Below are positions 5,035 through 12,814 of a DNA stretch of 13,662 nucleotides, piece after piece. A program made the position numbers and the translations under genes. The DNA is taken from positions 1-13,662 of the forward strand of contig CAZDZO010000024.1 of the NCBI GenBank assembly GCA_964509975.1. The letters are read 5' to 3'. The notes under the pieces are model-generated. The model saw only the letters and a list, made by a program, of their open reading frames with translations, did no database searches and was not told where the DNA came from. Numbering within the stretch: the stretch's first letter is position 1; the number at the start of each line of letters is the position of its first letter. The stretch comes from CAZVBV01 sp964509975 (GTDB lineage: Bacteria; Patescibacteriota; Gracilibacteria; UBA4473).

Positions 5035-8000
5035 ATGGCAAATCCAAAGCACATCAAAAAACTAAAGGATTTTAACGCCATTTCTCTCTCGATAGCCTCT
5101 CCGGAGGAGATTTTAAGTTGGTCGAAAGGAGAAGTGACAAAACCAGAAACTATTAATTACCGGACACAGAAACCAGAAAGAGATGGTCTTTTTTGTGAGC
5201 GGATTTTCGGTCCCGTAAAGAACTGGGAATGTGCGTGTGGTAAATACAAACGAATTCGATATAGAGGAATTGTTTGTGAAAAGTGTGGAGTAGAAGTTAC
5301 TCGTTCTATTGTTCGTCGAGAACGAATGGGACATATTAAACTTGCAGTTCCGGTTACTCACACATGGTTTTTACGATCAACACCATCAAAGGTTGGGCTT
5401 TTACTAGATCTTCCAGTAAAGAAGTTAGAACAAGTTGTTTACTTCGCTTCGTATATTGTTGTTGAGGTCGATGAGAAAATGAAAGAAGAAGAACAAAAGA
5501 AATTAGAAGAGGAATACAAGAAAGTAATCGCGCAAGTAAAAGAAGAGAATGACGCTAGTTTAAAGGCTGCGAAAAAAGCAGTGAAATCAGGTGATATGAA
5601 AGAAGGGGATTTGATAAAATTAGAAGGAGAGCTTGTTGAAAAAATTGAAGTGGTAAATGAGAATTTTAAAGTGGCTCGAGAGGAATTAAAATCAATTACA
5701 ACGGGTGCGGTCCTTACGGAAACAGAATATAGAAACGTATCAATGAAGTTTGGACACGTGTTCCGAGCAGGAATTGGAGCGGATGCGATCCGAGAAATTA
5801 TTCAAAGAATTGATCTCAAAGACTTTCTAAAAGAATCAGAAAAAGAATTTAAAAAATCTTCCGGGCAGAAACAAAAGAAGATTGTGAAACGAATGAAACT
5901 TGCAGGATCCCTCTTACGAAGTGATATCAAACCAGAATGGATGGTGCTTACGGTAATTCCCGTGATCCCACCAGATCTTCGACCAATGGTGCAACTTGAC
6001 GGTGGTCGTTTCGCGACATCAGATCTTAATGATCTCTACCGACGAGTTATTAACCGAAACCAACGACTGAAAAAACTTATCCAACTTGGGGCGCCGGAGA
6101 TTATCTGCCGAAACGAGAAACGAATGCTTCAAGAAGCGGTTGATATTCTTATTTCAAACCAGTCTCGAAACTCTCGAGCGGGAATGAATTATGTTCAAAA
6201 ACGAAAACTAAAATCACTTTCCGATATGTTGAAAGGGAAACAAGGGCGTTTCCGACAAAACTTGCTCGGAAAACGAGTGGATTACTCAGGACGTTCAGTA
6301 ATTGTGGTAGGACCACAGCTTAAACTTCACGAGTGCGGACTTCCGAAATACATCACGCTTGAGCTCTTTAAATCATTTGTGATTTCAAAACTTATTGAAT
6401 ACGAATTTGCATACAACGTGAAGAGCGCAGAAAAAATTATTAAAATTGGAGAAAAAATTGTGTGGGATATCTTGGAAGAAGTAATTAAAGATAAATACGT
6501 ACTCCTTAATCGTGCGCCGACGCTTCACCGACTTGGTATTCAAGCGTTCCAACCACGACTTGTAGAAGGAAAAGCGATTCAAATTCACCCATTGGTGTGT
6601 GCAGCGTTTAATGCGGATTTCGATGGAGACCAAATGGCGGTACACCTTCCGCTCTCAGCGAAAGCACAAAAAGAAGCGAAAGAAATTATGTTGGCTTCAA
6701 CAAATATTCTTAAGCCCTCAAGTGGAGATCCGATTATCAATCCTTCACAAGATATGGTGCTTGGGTGTTACTTCCTAACCCAGATATTTGACGGGAAAAA
6801 AGGAGAGGGAATGGGATTTGGTTCAGAAGACGAAGCGATTTACGCATACGAATGTGGACACATCCATCTTCAAGCAAAAATCAAAGTACGACTTGATAGT
6901 GAAATTATTGAAACAACAATTGGACGAGTTTTCTTTAATCAGGCAATCCCAGAAGGAATCGAATTCCAAAACAATTCTTTCGGAAAGAAAGAACTCAGTA
7001 AAATTTTGGGGCGAGTGTACGCAGAGGTTGGAGAAGAAGCGACAGCGAAACTGGCAGATGATATTAAAGATCTAGGATTTAAGTTTGCTACAAAATCAGG
7101 GATTTCTATTTCGGTATTTGATCTCAAGGTGCCGGCGGATAAAGACGAAATCATTGAAAAAGCGAACTCAATTGTTGAGAAAATTAGTATGCAATACGGA
7201 CAAGGGCTTATTACAAACGAAGAACGATACAACCACACTATTAAGATTTGGTCACGAGTGAAGGGGGATATTACACAAGAAATGATCAAAGAGTACGACA
7301 GAGAAAACGACATTTTCTACCAAATCGATTCAGGAGCCCGTGGTAACTGGGGACAGATTACGCAAATGGCAGGAATGAAGGGGTTGGTTGCGAGTCCATC
7401 AGGACGAACGATTGAGCTGCCGATTCGATCAAACTTGAAAGAAGGATTTACCATTCTGGAATACTTCAATGCGACACACGGAGGACGAAAAGGAAAATCA
7501 GATACGGCGCTTAAAACTGCCGAAGCTGGGTACCTTACCCGACGACTTGTCGACTCAGTGCAAGATGTTGTGGTCCACGAGAAAGACTGTAAAACTGAAC
7601 GATCAAAACTCGTGTCACGAGTAAACTCAGAAGAGGTTGGGCAAGATTTCGAACGACGACTCTACGGCCGAACGGTTGCGGTGGACGTGAAAAAAGGACG
7701 AAAAGTTATCTTTGAAAAAGGACAGATTATTGACGAAGCAGGAATTGAGCTTGTCCGAGAACACCAACTCGAAGAAATAAACGTACGGTCAGTGATGTTC
7801 TGTAAAACACTCGGCGGAGTTTGCCAAGAGTGTTACGGATACGACCTCGGAAACAATAAGGTTGTTGAAAAAGGAACACCAGTTGGAATTATTGCAGCGC
7901 AATCTATTGGGGAGCCGGGAACACAACTTACCATGCGGACCTTCCACATGGGAGGAGTTGCAACCGAGGGGGCCTCTATTACACAAGGTTTAACCCGAGT

Positions 8001-8868
8001 AGAAGAACTCTTTGAGGCACGAAAACCAAACGGATGTGCAGCATTGGCAGAAATTTCAGGAAAAGTTTCTGTTCGAAAGAAAGATGGGGAAACAAAGATT
8101 ATCGTTGAGGCAGAGAAACCAGAAAATGATGCTCACCACCTCGGAATCGAATTTGAACCAGCGGTGAAAAAAGGAGATACCGTGAAAGAGAAACAAATCA
8201 TTGCTCGATCAACAGAAAGTCGATCAACAATTAAAGCTCGGTCTGCAGGAAAAGTTGCAGAGGTTCGTGCTGACGCCATTGTGATTAAACAAAGTGAAGC
8301 GGCGCAACGAGAATACATTGTCTCAGCCCGACTCAATTTGAAAGTGAAGAGCGGGGAAATGGTAGAAAAAGGACGTGCGCTTACCGCAGGACACTTGGAT
8401 CTTCGAGAACTTATGGAACTCACAACCGTTGAGAAAGTGCAAGAATACATCCTCTTCGAAGTGCAGAGCATTTACGCTTCACAAGGACAGGATATTAACG
8501 AAAAACACATTGAGATCATCGCGAAACAAATGGTTTCCAAGACTCGGATCCTCGAAGCAGGAGACAGTGGATGGCTACCAGGAGAGATTAAAGACGTTGT
8601 TGAAGTAGAAAAAAAGAACGCAGAACTCGCGAAAAAGAAAAAGAACGAAACACAAGTTGAGCGTCTTCTATTAGGGCTTACTCGAGTTTCGCTCTGGACT
8701 GACTCATGGCTTTCTGCGGCATCCTTCCAAGAAACAACAAGAGTGCTCGTAGAGGCGGCTACAACCAAAAAGATAGATTACCTTGACGGGTTAAAGGAAA
8801 ACGTTATCATCGGCCGGCTTATCCCGGCTGGAACAGGGTTTGGAGCCCGTGAGAAGGTCAAAAGATAA
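5035..8868 (+). CDS. rpoC: DNA-directed RNA polymerase subunit beta'
   Basis: The product is 1277 residues, within the usual range for bacteria lacking the large E. coli insertions. The N-terminal zinc site is Cys66, Cys68, Cys81 and Cys84 (CACGKYK and CEKCGVEV). A Lys/Glu-rich coiled-coil segment follows at about 145-215. GKRVDYSGRS lies upstream of the catalytic NADFDGDQ motif, whose Asp528, Asp530 and Asp532 bind the active-site magnesium. The bridge-helix/trigger-loop region includes GRTIELPIRSNLKEG and ATHGGRKGKSDTALKT. The second zinc site is Cys852, Cys923, Cys930 and Cys933. Together with RpoB and alpha it forms the transcribing enzyme. The gene is intact and starts at ATG 5035 with MANPKHIKKL. 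It leads an operon with rpsL (18-base gap) and rpsG. rpoB, its near-universal upstream partner, is absent. Confidence 0.98.
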   Translation: MANPKHIKKLKDFNAISLSIASPEEILSWSKGEVTKPETINYRTQKPERDGLFCERIFGPVKNWECACGKYKRIRYRGIVCEKCGVEVTRSIVRRERMGHIKLAVPVTHTWFLRSTPSKVGLLLDLPVKKLEQVVYFASYIVVEVDEKMKEEEQKKLEEEYKKVIAQVKEENDASLKAAKKAVKSGDMKEGDLIKLEGELVEKIEVVNENFKVAREELKSITTGAVLTETEYRNVSMKFGHVFRAGIGADAIREIIQRIDLKDFLKESEKEFKKSSGQKQKKIVKRMKLAGSLLRSDIKPEWMVLTVIPVIPPDLRPMVQLDGGRFATSDLNDLYRRVINRNQRLKKLIQLGAPEIICRNEKRMLQEAVDILISNQSRNSRAGMNYVQKRKLKSLSDMLKGKQGRFRQNLLGKRVDYSGRSVIVVGPQLKLHECGLPKYITLELFKSFVISKLIEYEFAYNVKSAEKIIKIGEKIVWDILEEVIKDKYVLLNRAPTLHRLGIQAFQPRLVEGKAIQIHPLVCAAFNADFDGDQMAVHLPLSAKAQKEAKEIMLASTNILKPSSGDPIINPSQDMVLGCYFLTQIFDGKKGEGMGFGSEDEAIYAYECGHIHLQAKIKVRLDSEIIETTIGRVFFNQAIPEGIEFQNNSFGKKELSKILGRVYAEVGEEATAKLADDIKDLGFKFATKSGISISVFDLKVPADKDEIIEKANSIVEKISMQYGQGLITNEERYNHTIKIWSRVKGDITQEMIKEYDRENDIFYQIDSGARGNWGQITQMAGMKGLVASPSGRTIELPIRSNLKEGFTILEYFNATHGGRKGKSDTALKTAEAGYLTRRLVDSVQDVVVHEKDCKTERSKLVSRVNSEEVGQDFERRLYGRTVAVDVKKGRKVIFEKGQIIDEAGIELVREHQLEEINVRSVMFCKTLGGVCQECYGYDLGNNKVVEKGTPVGIIAAQSIGEPGTQLTMRTFHMGGVATEGASITQGLTRVEELFEARKPNGCAALAEISGKVSVRKKDGETKIIVEAEKPENDAHHLGIEFEPAVKKGDTVKEKQIIARSTESRSTIKARSAGKVAEVRADAIVIKQSEAAQREYIVSARLNLKVKSGEMVEKGRALTAGHLDLRELMELTTVEKVQEYILFEVQSIYASQGQDINEKHIEIIAKQMVSKTRILEAGDSGWLPGEIKDVVEVEKKNAELAKKKKNETQVERLLLGLTRVSLWTDSWLSAASFQETTRVLVEAATTKKIDYLDGLKENVIIGRLIPAGTGFGAREKVKR

Positions 8869-8886
8869 GCACCCAATACAACAAAT

Positions 8887-9300
8887 ATGCCAACAATTAA
8901 TCAACTCATTCGAAAACCAAGGAAAGACAAGGCTGTAAAGTCTAAGTCTCCGGCGTTGCAATCAACATTCAACACATTGAAGAATCGATCCGTGAAGCTT
9001 TCGTCTCCACAGAAACGAGGAGTGTGTGTGAAAGTAACAACAATGACTCCAAAGAAACCAAATTCCGCGTTGCGAAAAATCGCACGTGTGCGTTTGACCA
9101 ATGGGTACGAAGTAAACGCGTACATCATGGGAGAAGGACACAACCTGCAAGAGCACTCAGTTGTTCTTTTACGAGGAGGACGAGTGAAAGATTTGATTGG
9201 AGTGCGATACCACATTGTCAGGGGAACACTCGATACTCAAGGAGTAACTGACCGAGGACAAGCTCGTTCTCGATACGGAACTAAAAAAGCTAAAAAATAA
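8887..9300 (+). CDS. rpsL: 30S ribosomal protein S12 (uS12)
   Basis: The product is 137 residues, the length seen in Firmicutes-type S12 and longer than the 124 of E. coli because of an insertion before SPQKRGVC. Landmarks are MPTINQLIRKPR (1-12), TPKKPNSALRK (54-64) and HNLQEHSVVLLRGGRVKDL (85-103). It sits at the decoding centre of the small subunit. In the otherwise highly conserved KDLPGVRYH loop the Pro is Ile104 (codon ATT at 9196); the equivalent E. coli residue, P90, lies in a loop where substitutions alter streptomycin response and fidelity. Lys at the two classical streptomycin-resistance positions is retained. It lies 18 bases after rpoC and 9 bases before rpsG, with no Shine-Dalgarno motif at either junction. 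Confidence 0.98.
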   Translation: MPTINQLIRKPRKDKAVKSKSPALQSTFNTLKNRSVKLSSPQKRGVCVKVTTMTPKKPNSALRKIARVRLTNGYEVNAYIMGEGHNLQEHSVVLLRGGRVKDLIGVRYHIVRGTLDTQGVTDRGQARSRYGTKKAKK

Positions 9301-9309
9301 TTTAATACC

Positions 9310-9891
9310 ATGGCAGACACAAAAGTAGCGGCATCTGAAGTCGCCTCTCAAAATTCAGACACAGCACCGGCAAAAAAAGTAGAACCAGCAAAAACTGCTC
9401 CAGCAAAGGAGGAGAAAAAAAGCGGAGGAAAGACAGAAAAGAAGGTGAAACAAGTAAATCCGTTTTCTTTCACAGACCCCTTGCAAGTGCGGGTGGTGAA
9501 TTCAATTATGAAACAAGGAAAAAAGACAGTGGCTCAAAAAATCCTGAAAGCAACCTTTGACGAGTTGCACCGATTGGGAGAAAAAGACGCCCTCAAAACA
9601 TTCAACACAGCGTTCCAGAACGCAACACCAACGGTTGAGGTTACAGCGAAACGAATTGGAGGAGCGGTATACCAGATTCCATCTGAAGTAAAACCAAAAC
9701 GACAAGAAAGTTTGGCTATTCGTTGGATATTGGCAGGAGCACGCTCTCGAAAAGGACAACCTATGTACAAACGACTCGCGCAAGAATTGCTCGACGCTTC
9801 AAAAGAAGCAGGGTCAGCAGTGAACAAGAAAAAAGAAGCGCACAAGATGGCACAAGCCAACAAAGCGTTTGCTCACTTAGCACGGTACTAA
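9310..9891 (+). CDS. rpsG: 30S ribosomal protein S7 (uS7) with N-terminal extension
   Basis: The product is 193 residues against about 156 in most bacteria. The conserved S7 body begins near residue 50 (NPFSFTDPLQVRVVNSIMKQ) and includes KRIGGAVYQIPSEVKPKR, LAIRW and HKMAQANKAFAH. S7 is a primary 16S rRNA-binding protein that starts assembly of the small-subunit head. Residues 1-48 are a low-complexity Ala/Lys/Glu/Pro tail absent from model bacteria; it may be disordered and rRNA-binding. It is the last gene of the rpoC-rpsL-rpsG operon. fusA and tuf, often next in other bacteria, are missing and a terminator follows. An exact 55-base stretch of this gene (9483-9537) recurs at the window end. 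AAAGGAGG at 9405-9412 is internal and is not a start signal. Confidence 0.97.
   Translation: MADTKVAASEVASQNSDTAPAKKVEPAKTAPAKEEKKSGGKTEKKVKQVNPFSFTDPLQVRVVNSIMKQGKKTVAQKILKATFDELHRLGEKDALKTFNTAFQNATPTVEVTAKRIGGAVYQIPSEVKPKRQESLAIRWILAGARSRKGQPMYKRLAQELLDASKEAGSAVNKKKEAHKMAQANKAFAHLARY
9483..9537 (+). repeat. 55-base exact repeat, copy within rpsG
   Basis: This stretch is identical to 13608-13662, the last 55 bases of the window. The bases just before the two copies differ (t at 9482, a at 13607). This copy sits in frame in conserved S7 sequence, so it is the genuine one. Confidence 0.95.
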
Positions 9892-9910
9892 GAAAGAAAA
9901 AGACTTCTCA

Positions 9911-9937
9911 AAAGAGCGCCCGTTAGGACGCTTTTTT
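9911..9937 (+). terminator. Rho-independent terminator of rpoC-rpsL-rpsG
   Basis: The stem 9915-9921 with 9926-9932 (six of seven pairs, loop GTTA) is followed by TTTTTT (9932-9937). It lies 24 bases after the rpsG stop. The stem overlaps the last codons and TAA (9925-9923) of the convergent coiled-coil gene. On the minus strand only a short TTTT follows it, so it may end that transcript weakly too. Confidence 0.7.
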
Positions 9938-12727
9938 AATATCGTAAGAGAAACTGTTTATTCTCCCGTTACCACTAAAGGTTCCCTCCTTTACGGCTTT
10001 TCGAAATTTCTCATAATTGGCAGTCTCTTTCGAGAGCGCCGCAGCAGCCTCTTTTTGGTCCTCCATTGCGTGTTCAACAAACCCCTCTAGTCGCGCAACG
10101 TCCATGTGAACGAATCGATCAGTACTTTCTTTCGCCGCTTCAAGTTCTTTCTGATACTTTTCGAGGCTTTCTCCAGCATCTTCATATTTTTCCGCGAGAG
10201 TATTTAGTCCTGTAAAATCTCCGTTCATTTCATGGTGATCGAGAACTTGTAGGTCGATAGAAGCTTGTTTATCATACCCCTCATTGATTTCTAATTTAGG
10301 GTAGGTGATCTTTTCAACCGGAGATTGTACAACCTCATCGGGCTTCTCTGTCTTTTGGAGAGAAGACTCATCAAGACCTTCTTTTGTAGCAAGATCATAA
10401 ACAAGGGTGGAGAACTTATCAGAAAGGATGTATTCCTTCGCTACATCTGACAAATTCTGATCAGTCGACATTAAATTTCGAGTATCGATAATTGCCGTGG
10501 CAAGTGCCTTTGGCCCTTTGTCGCTTTGTTTGAAATTATCCATTGCCATTTCTACAGCAGAATGGATTCCTTCTTTGTCGAGAGTTTCTTGACCTTTTTC
10601 AACCTCCTCGTTTTTAACTTCGGCAACAAGAGTCTCTTCTTTTGGAGGAAGGATTTTGTTTCGCAATTTAGAAAGAAAAGAGAGCGCTTTTTCGTGGTCT
10701 CCTTTTTCTGCCTGCTCGTCGGCACGACGAACGAGACGATGGTCAACAAGCTCGGTAGGGACATTCCCCCTTTGGGCTAAATATTGTTTTTCTTCGAGGG
10801 CTTCAGGAGTTTCTATTTTATCCTTAGGCGCCAGCTTTCTGTCGTCCGCCAGGGCTTCTCCTGGTTTATTCTCGGACACAATTTTCGTCGTTTGTCGTGA
10901 AGCCATTGCCGTAATGTCCTTCGCGTCCTCTCGTTCTTTTTTTCGTTCAGCCAGTAAAACATTGTCTCTTCGAGTTGTTAAAGAAGCTTCCACGTCACCC
11001 CCCTTCAGCCCATCAACGGCCAAGGCAATACCCTGTTCGTTCATAAATTCTTGGTATTTGATAATTCCCTCAAGGACATCAAAACCCTTTCTTTTAGGAC
11101 TCGGCACCTTTTTAGTGAACATTTCATCAGTTATTCCTATCTCAGTTCGTTCTGCCTCAGTAAGGGCTTCTCTTAAGAATTCTTCTCCGGGGCCGTTATA
11201 AGTAGCATCAATTTTATTTTGTCGTTCGATTTTTGCAGCCTCTGCTACCTTTATAGGGTCCTCCACTACTTCTTCAATCACTGGTTCTTCTTCGACAGTC
11301 ACTTCCGCATCCGCGACAACGGCTTCAACGACTGGAGTTTTTCCGTAGGCCTCCTTTTGTGATTTCTTTCGTTCGGCGATAAGGCTGTTTTTCTCCCCCT
11401 TCTCTGTGAATTCGTACCACTTTGTATCCAGCAAGTCTTCAGCTTCGGCAAGATCTTCGGCTGCTTCTTTTTTTTCTCGAAGCTCGTTTGCCTTTTTCCG
11501 TAGCGTAATCCGTCTTTCTTTTTGTATTTTCTGGACCTCTGCTGTTGGCAAATCAAGTTTTTCTCCGACAGCCTCAACAAGACCATCGTATTTATCATTA
11601 ACTTGTTTCAAATCGCTCTCAACTTGTTTCTTGGCGAGTTCTTTCGCTTTGTCTTCGACCTTTTCTTCAAGAGCCTCTTCGATAGAAGCTAAGACTTCAT
11701 CGTGCTCAGAATCAGAAACATCTAGCTTTGTGGCAAGCGCAGCAAGCGCTTCGTGATATTTACGACCAAGGAGTGTGTCGAGGTTTTTAAATTCGGCAAC
11801 CTCGGGAACATGAGCGGCCGCACCTTCTTTCTTTTCATCAAGAACGGCTTCAAAATGCTCATCAGTATCAATTTTGTAAAGCGCATCATCTCGTTCGCTA
11901 TTTATTTTCCCCTTTTCTGTCTCAAAAGAGGCCTCGGCAACACGAAGGGCGTCGGTTGCTTTTTGTAAACGAGAAAAAGCGGCGTTATCCGCCGCATCTG
12001 CTGCGTTAAATTCCTTACTTTCTTTCGCAAGAGCATTCTTTTTTTCTTTCACATTCCACCGTCTTTCTCCTTCCACAGAGGATTCCGCCTCCTGTTGAAA
12101 TTTGCTATCGAGGTTATCAAAACTTTTTTGATATTCTTGGTACGCCGTTTCAGCAAGTTGTTGTTCTTGCTCGGCAGGAGTCACCATTTCGTCATACTTA
12201 CTTTTCAAGATTGTCTGGAACTCAGTGTTTATTTTCGTTTTTTCGTCATTAATTTGCTGTCTTGCCAGTTCTTCAGCCTTCTCGTTCACCCTTTTTTCAA
12301 GAGCGGTTTCAATAGAAGGGAGAATCGTAAGAAACTCGGAATCAGAAACCCCTAACTTTTCAGCAAGAGCAGAAAGAGCCTCTCGGTATTCAGGACCGGG
12401 CAAGTTATCAAGTTCTTTAAACTCTGCAATCTCGGGAACAAGAGCAGTAGCTGCTTCTTTCTTTTTTCCGAGAACCTCCTCAAAGTGGTCGTCAGAATTA
12501 ATTGTTCTCAACTCCTGAACCCTTTCACTATTAACCTCTGCGGCGGCCTTGTTGTACCCTTGTTTTGCGGCAGTAAGCTCGCGTTGTTTTGCATTACTTT
12601 CCGTTCGTTTTTCAGCAAGCTCTTTTGCAGTAAGAGGAGTTGCATCAGGAGAACTGTTTTCAATTCCGCCAGAAAGAAATACGAAACGAGAAAGACACTT
12701 TGAAGGCCGGTGAGAGATTTTTTTCAT
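9923..12727 (-). CDS. Large acidic coiled-coil protein with internal tandem duplication, function unknown
   Basis: I do not recognise a family. The product is 934 residues from ATG 12727 (a longer frame from 12808 would place its start upstream of the promoter). It is rich in Glu, Lys and Ala and predicted mostly helical/coiled coil. No clear signal peptide, lipobox or membrane segment is seen; the N-terminus MKKISHRPSKCLSRFVFL is basic but only weakly hydrophobic. Residues 64-158 and 274-368 are gapless repeats of one another with 56 of 95 identities by hand count, each containing EVNSER/KINSER-like, VPEIAEF/VPEVAEF and VSDSE blocks. Looser similarity continues beyond them (EKKNALAKES against EKNSLIAERKK). 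A Val/Glu-rich acidic linker follows at about 466-490, then an unrelated C-terminal half ending near residue 934. A structural, scaffold or secreted role are all possible. It is separated from the upstream helicase gene by 87 bases containing a promoter. Confidence 0.8.
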   Translation of the reverse strand: MKKISHRPSKCLSRFVFLSGGIENSSPDATPLTAKELAEKRTESNAKQRELTAAKQGYNKAAAEVNSERVQELRTINSDDHFEEVLGKKKEAATALVPEIAEFKELDNLPGPEYREALSALAEKLGVSDSEFLTILPSIETALEKRVNEKAEELARQQINDEKTKINTEFQTILKSKYDEMVTPAEQEQQLAETAYQEYQKSFDNLDSKFQQEAESSVEGERRWNVKEKKNALAKESKEFNAADAADNAAFSRLQKATDALRVAEASFETEKGKINSERDDALYKIDTDEHFEAVLDEKKEGAAAHVPEVAEFKNLDTLLGRKYHEALAALATKLDVSDSEHDEVLASIEEALEEKVEDKAKELAKKQVESDLKQVNDKYDGLVEAVGEKLDLPTAEVQKIQKERRITLRKKANELREKKEAAEDLAEAEDLLDTKWYEFTEKGEKNSLIAERKKSQKEAYGKTPVVEAVVADAEVTVEEEPVIEEVVEDPIKVAEAAKIERQNKIDATYNGPGEEFLREALTEAERTEIGITDEMFTKKVPSPKRKGFDVLEGIIKYQEFMNEQGIALAVDGLKGGDVEASLTTRRDNVLLAERKKEREDAKDITAMASRQTTKIVSENKPGEALADDRKLAPKDKIETPEALEEKQYLAQRGNVPTELVDHRLVRRADEQAEKGDHEKALSFLSKLRNKILPPKEETLVAEVKNEEVEKGQETLDKEGIHSAVEMAMDNFKQSDKGPKALATAIIDTRNLMSTDQNLSDVAKEYILSDKFSTLVYDLATKEGLDESSLQKTEKPDEVVQSPVEKITYPKLEINEGYDKQASIDLQVLDHHEMNGDFTGLNTLAEKYEDAGESLEKYQKELEAAKESTDRFVHMDVARLEGFVEHAMEDQKEAAAALSKETANYEKFRKAVKEGTFSGNGRINSFSYDIKKAS
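11624..11908 (-). repeat. Internal repeat unit 2 of the coiled-coil gene
   Basis: It encodes residues 274-368 of the coiled-coil protein (KINSERDDAL to AKELAKKQ) and aligns without gaps to unit 1 at 12254-12538, exactly 630 bases away. The protein identity is about 59%, so the duplication is old. Confidence 0.85.
12254..12538 (-). repeat. Internal repeat unit 1 of the coiled-coil gene
   Basis: It encodes residues 64-158 of the coiled-coil protein (EVNSERVQEL to AEELARQQ). The VPEIAEFKELD and EALSALAEKLGVSDSE blocks recur in unit 2 as VPEVAEFKNLD and EALAALATKLDVSDSE. Confidence 0.85.
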
Positions 12728-12748
12728 TTTTATTGAGTAAATCAGGAT

Positions 12749-12777
12749 ATTGTACCATAAAAACCCTTCAAAAGCAA
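12749..12777 (-). promoter_or_regulatory. Extended -10 promoter of the coiled-coil gene
   Basis: On the minus strand a TTGCTT -35 (12777-12772) is followed after exactly 17 bases by TACAAT (12754-12749, five of six consensus bases), and TGG precedes the -10 as in extended -10 promoters. The transcript would start near 12742, giving a leader of about 15 bases to ATG 12727 and supporting that start over the one at 12808. No Shine-Dalgarno motif is present. Confidence 0.65.
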
Positions 12778-12814
12778 TACCTATAAAGGGGCTATTTTCT
12801 GAAACCACTAAAAA

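Noticed and set aside
9405..9412. AAAGGAGG as a Shine-Dalgarno for an internal start in rpsG
   Set aside because: No ATG, GTG or TTG follows at a suitable distance; the next in-frame GTG is over 30 bases away and the conserved S7 body needs no new start.
10656..11201. Plus-strand 181-codon open frame
   Set aside because: It is a Ser/Arg/Phe-rich antisense shadow of the Glu/Lys-rich coiled-coil gene.
12728..12808. Upstream start at 12808 for the coiled-coil protein
   Set aside because: The extra codons span a good extended -10 promoter and would begin upstream of the predicted transcript start.
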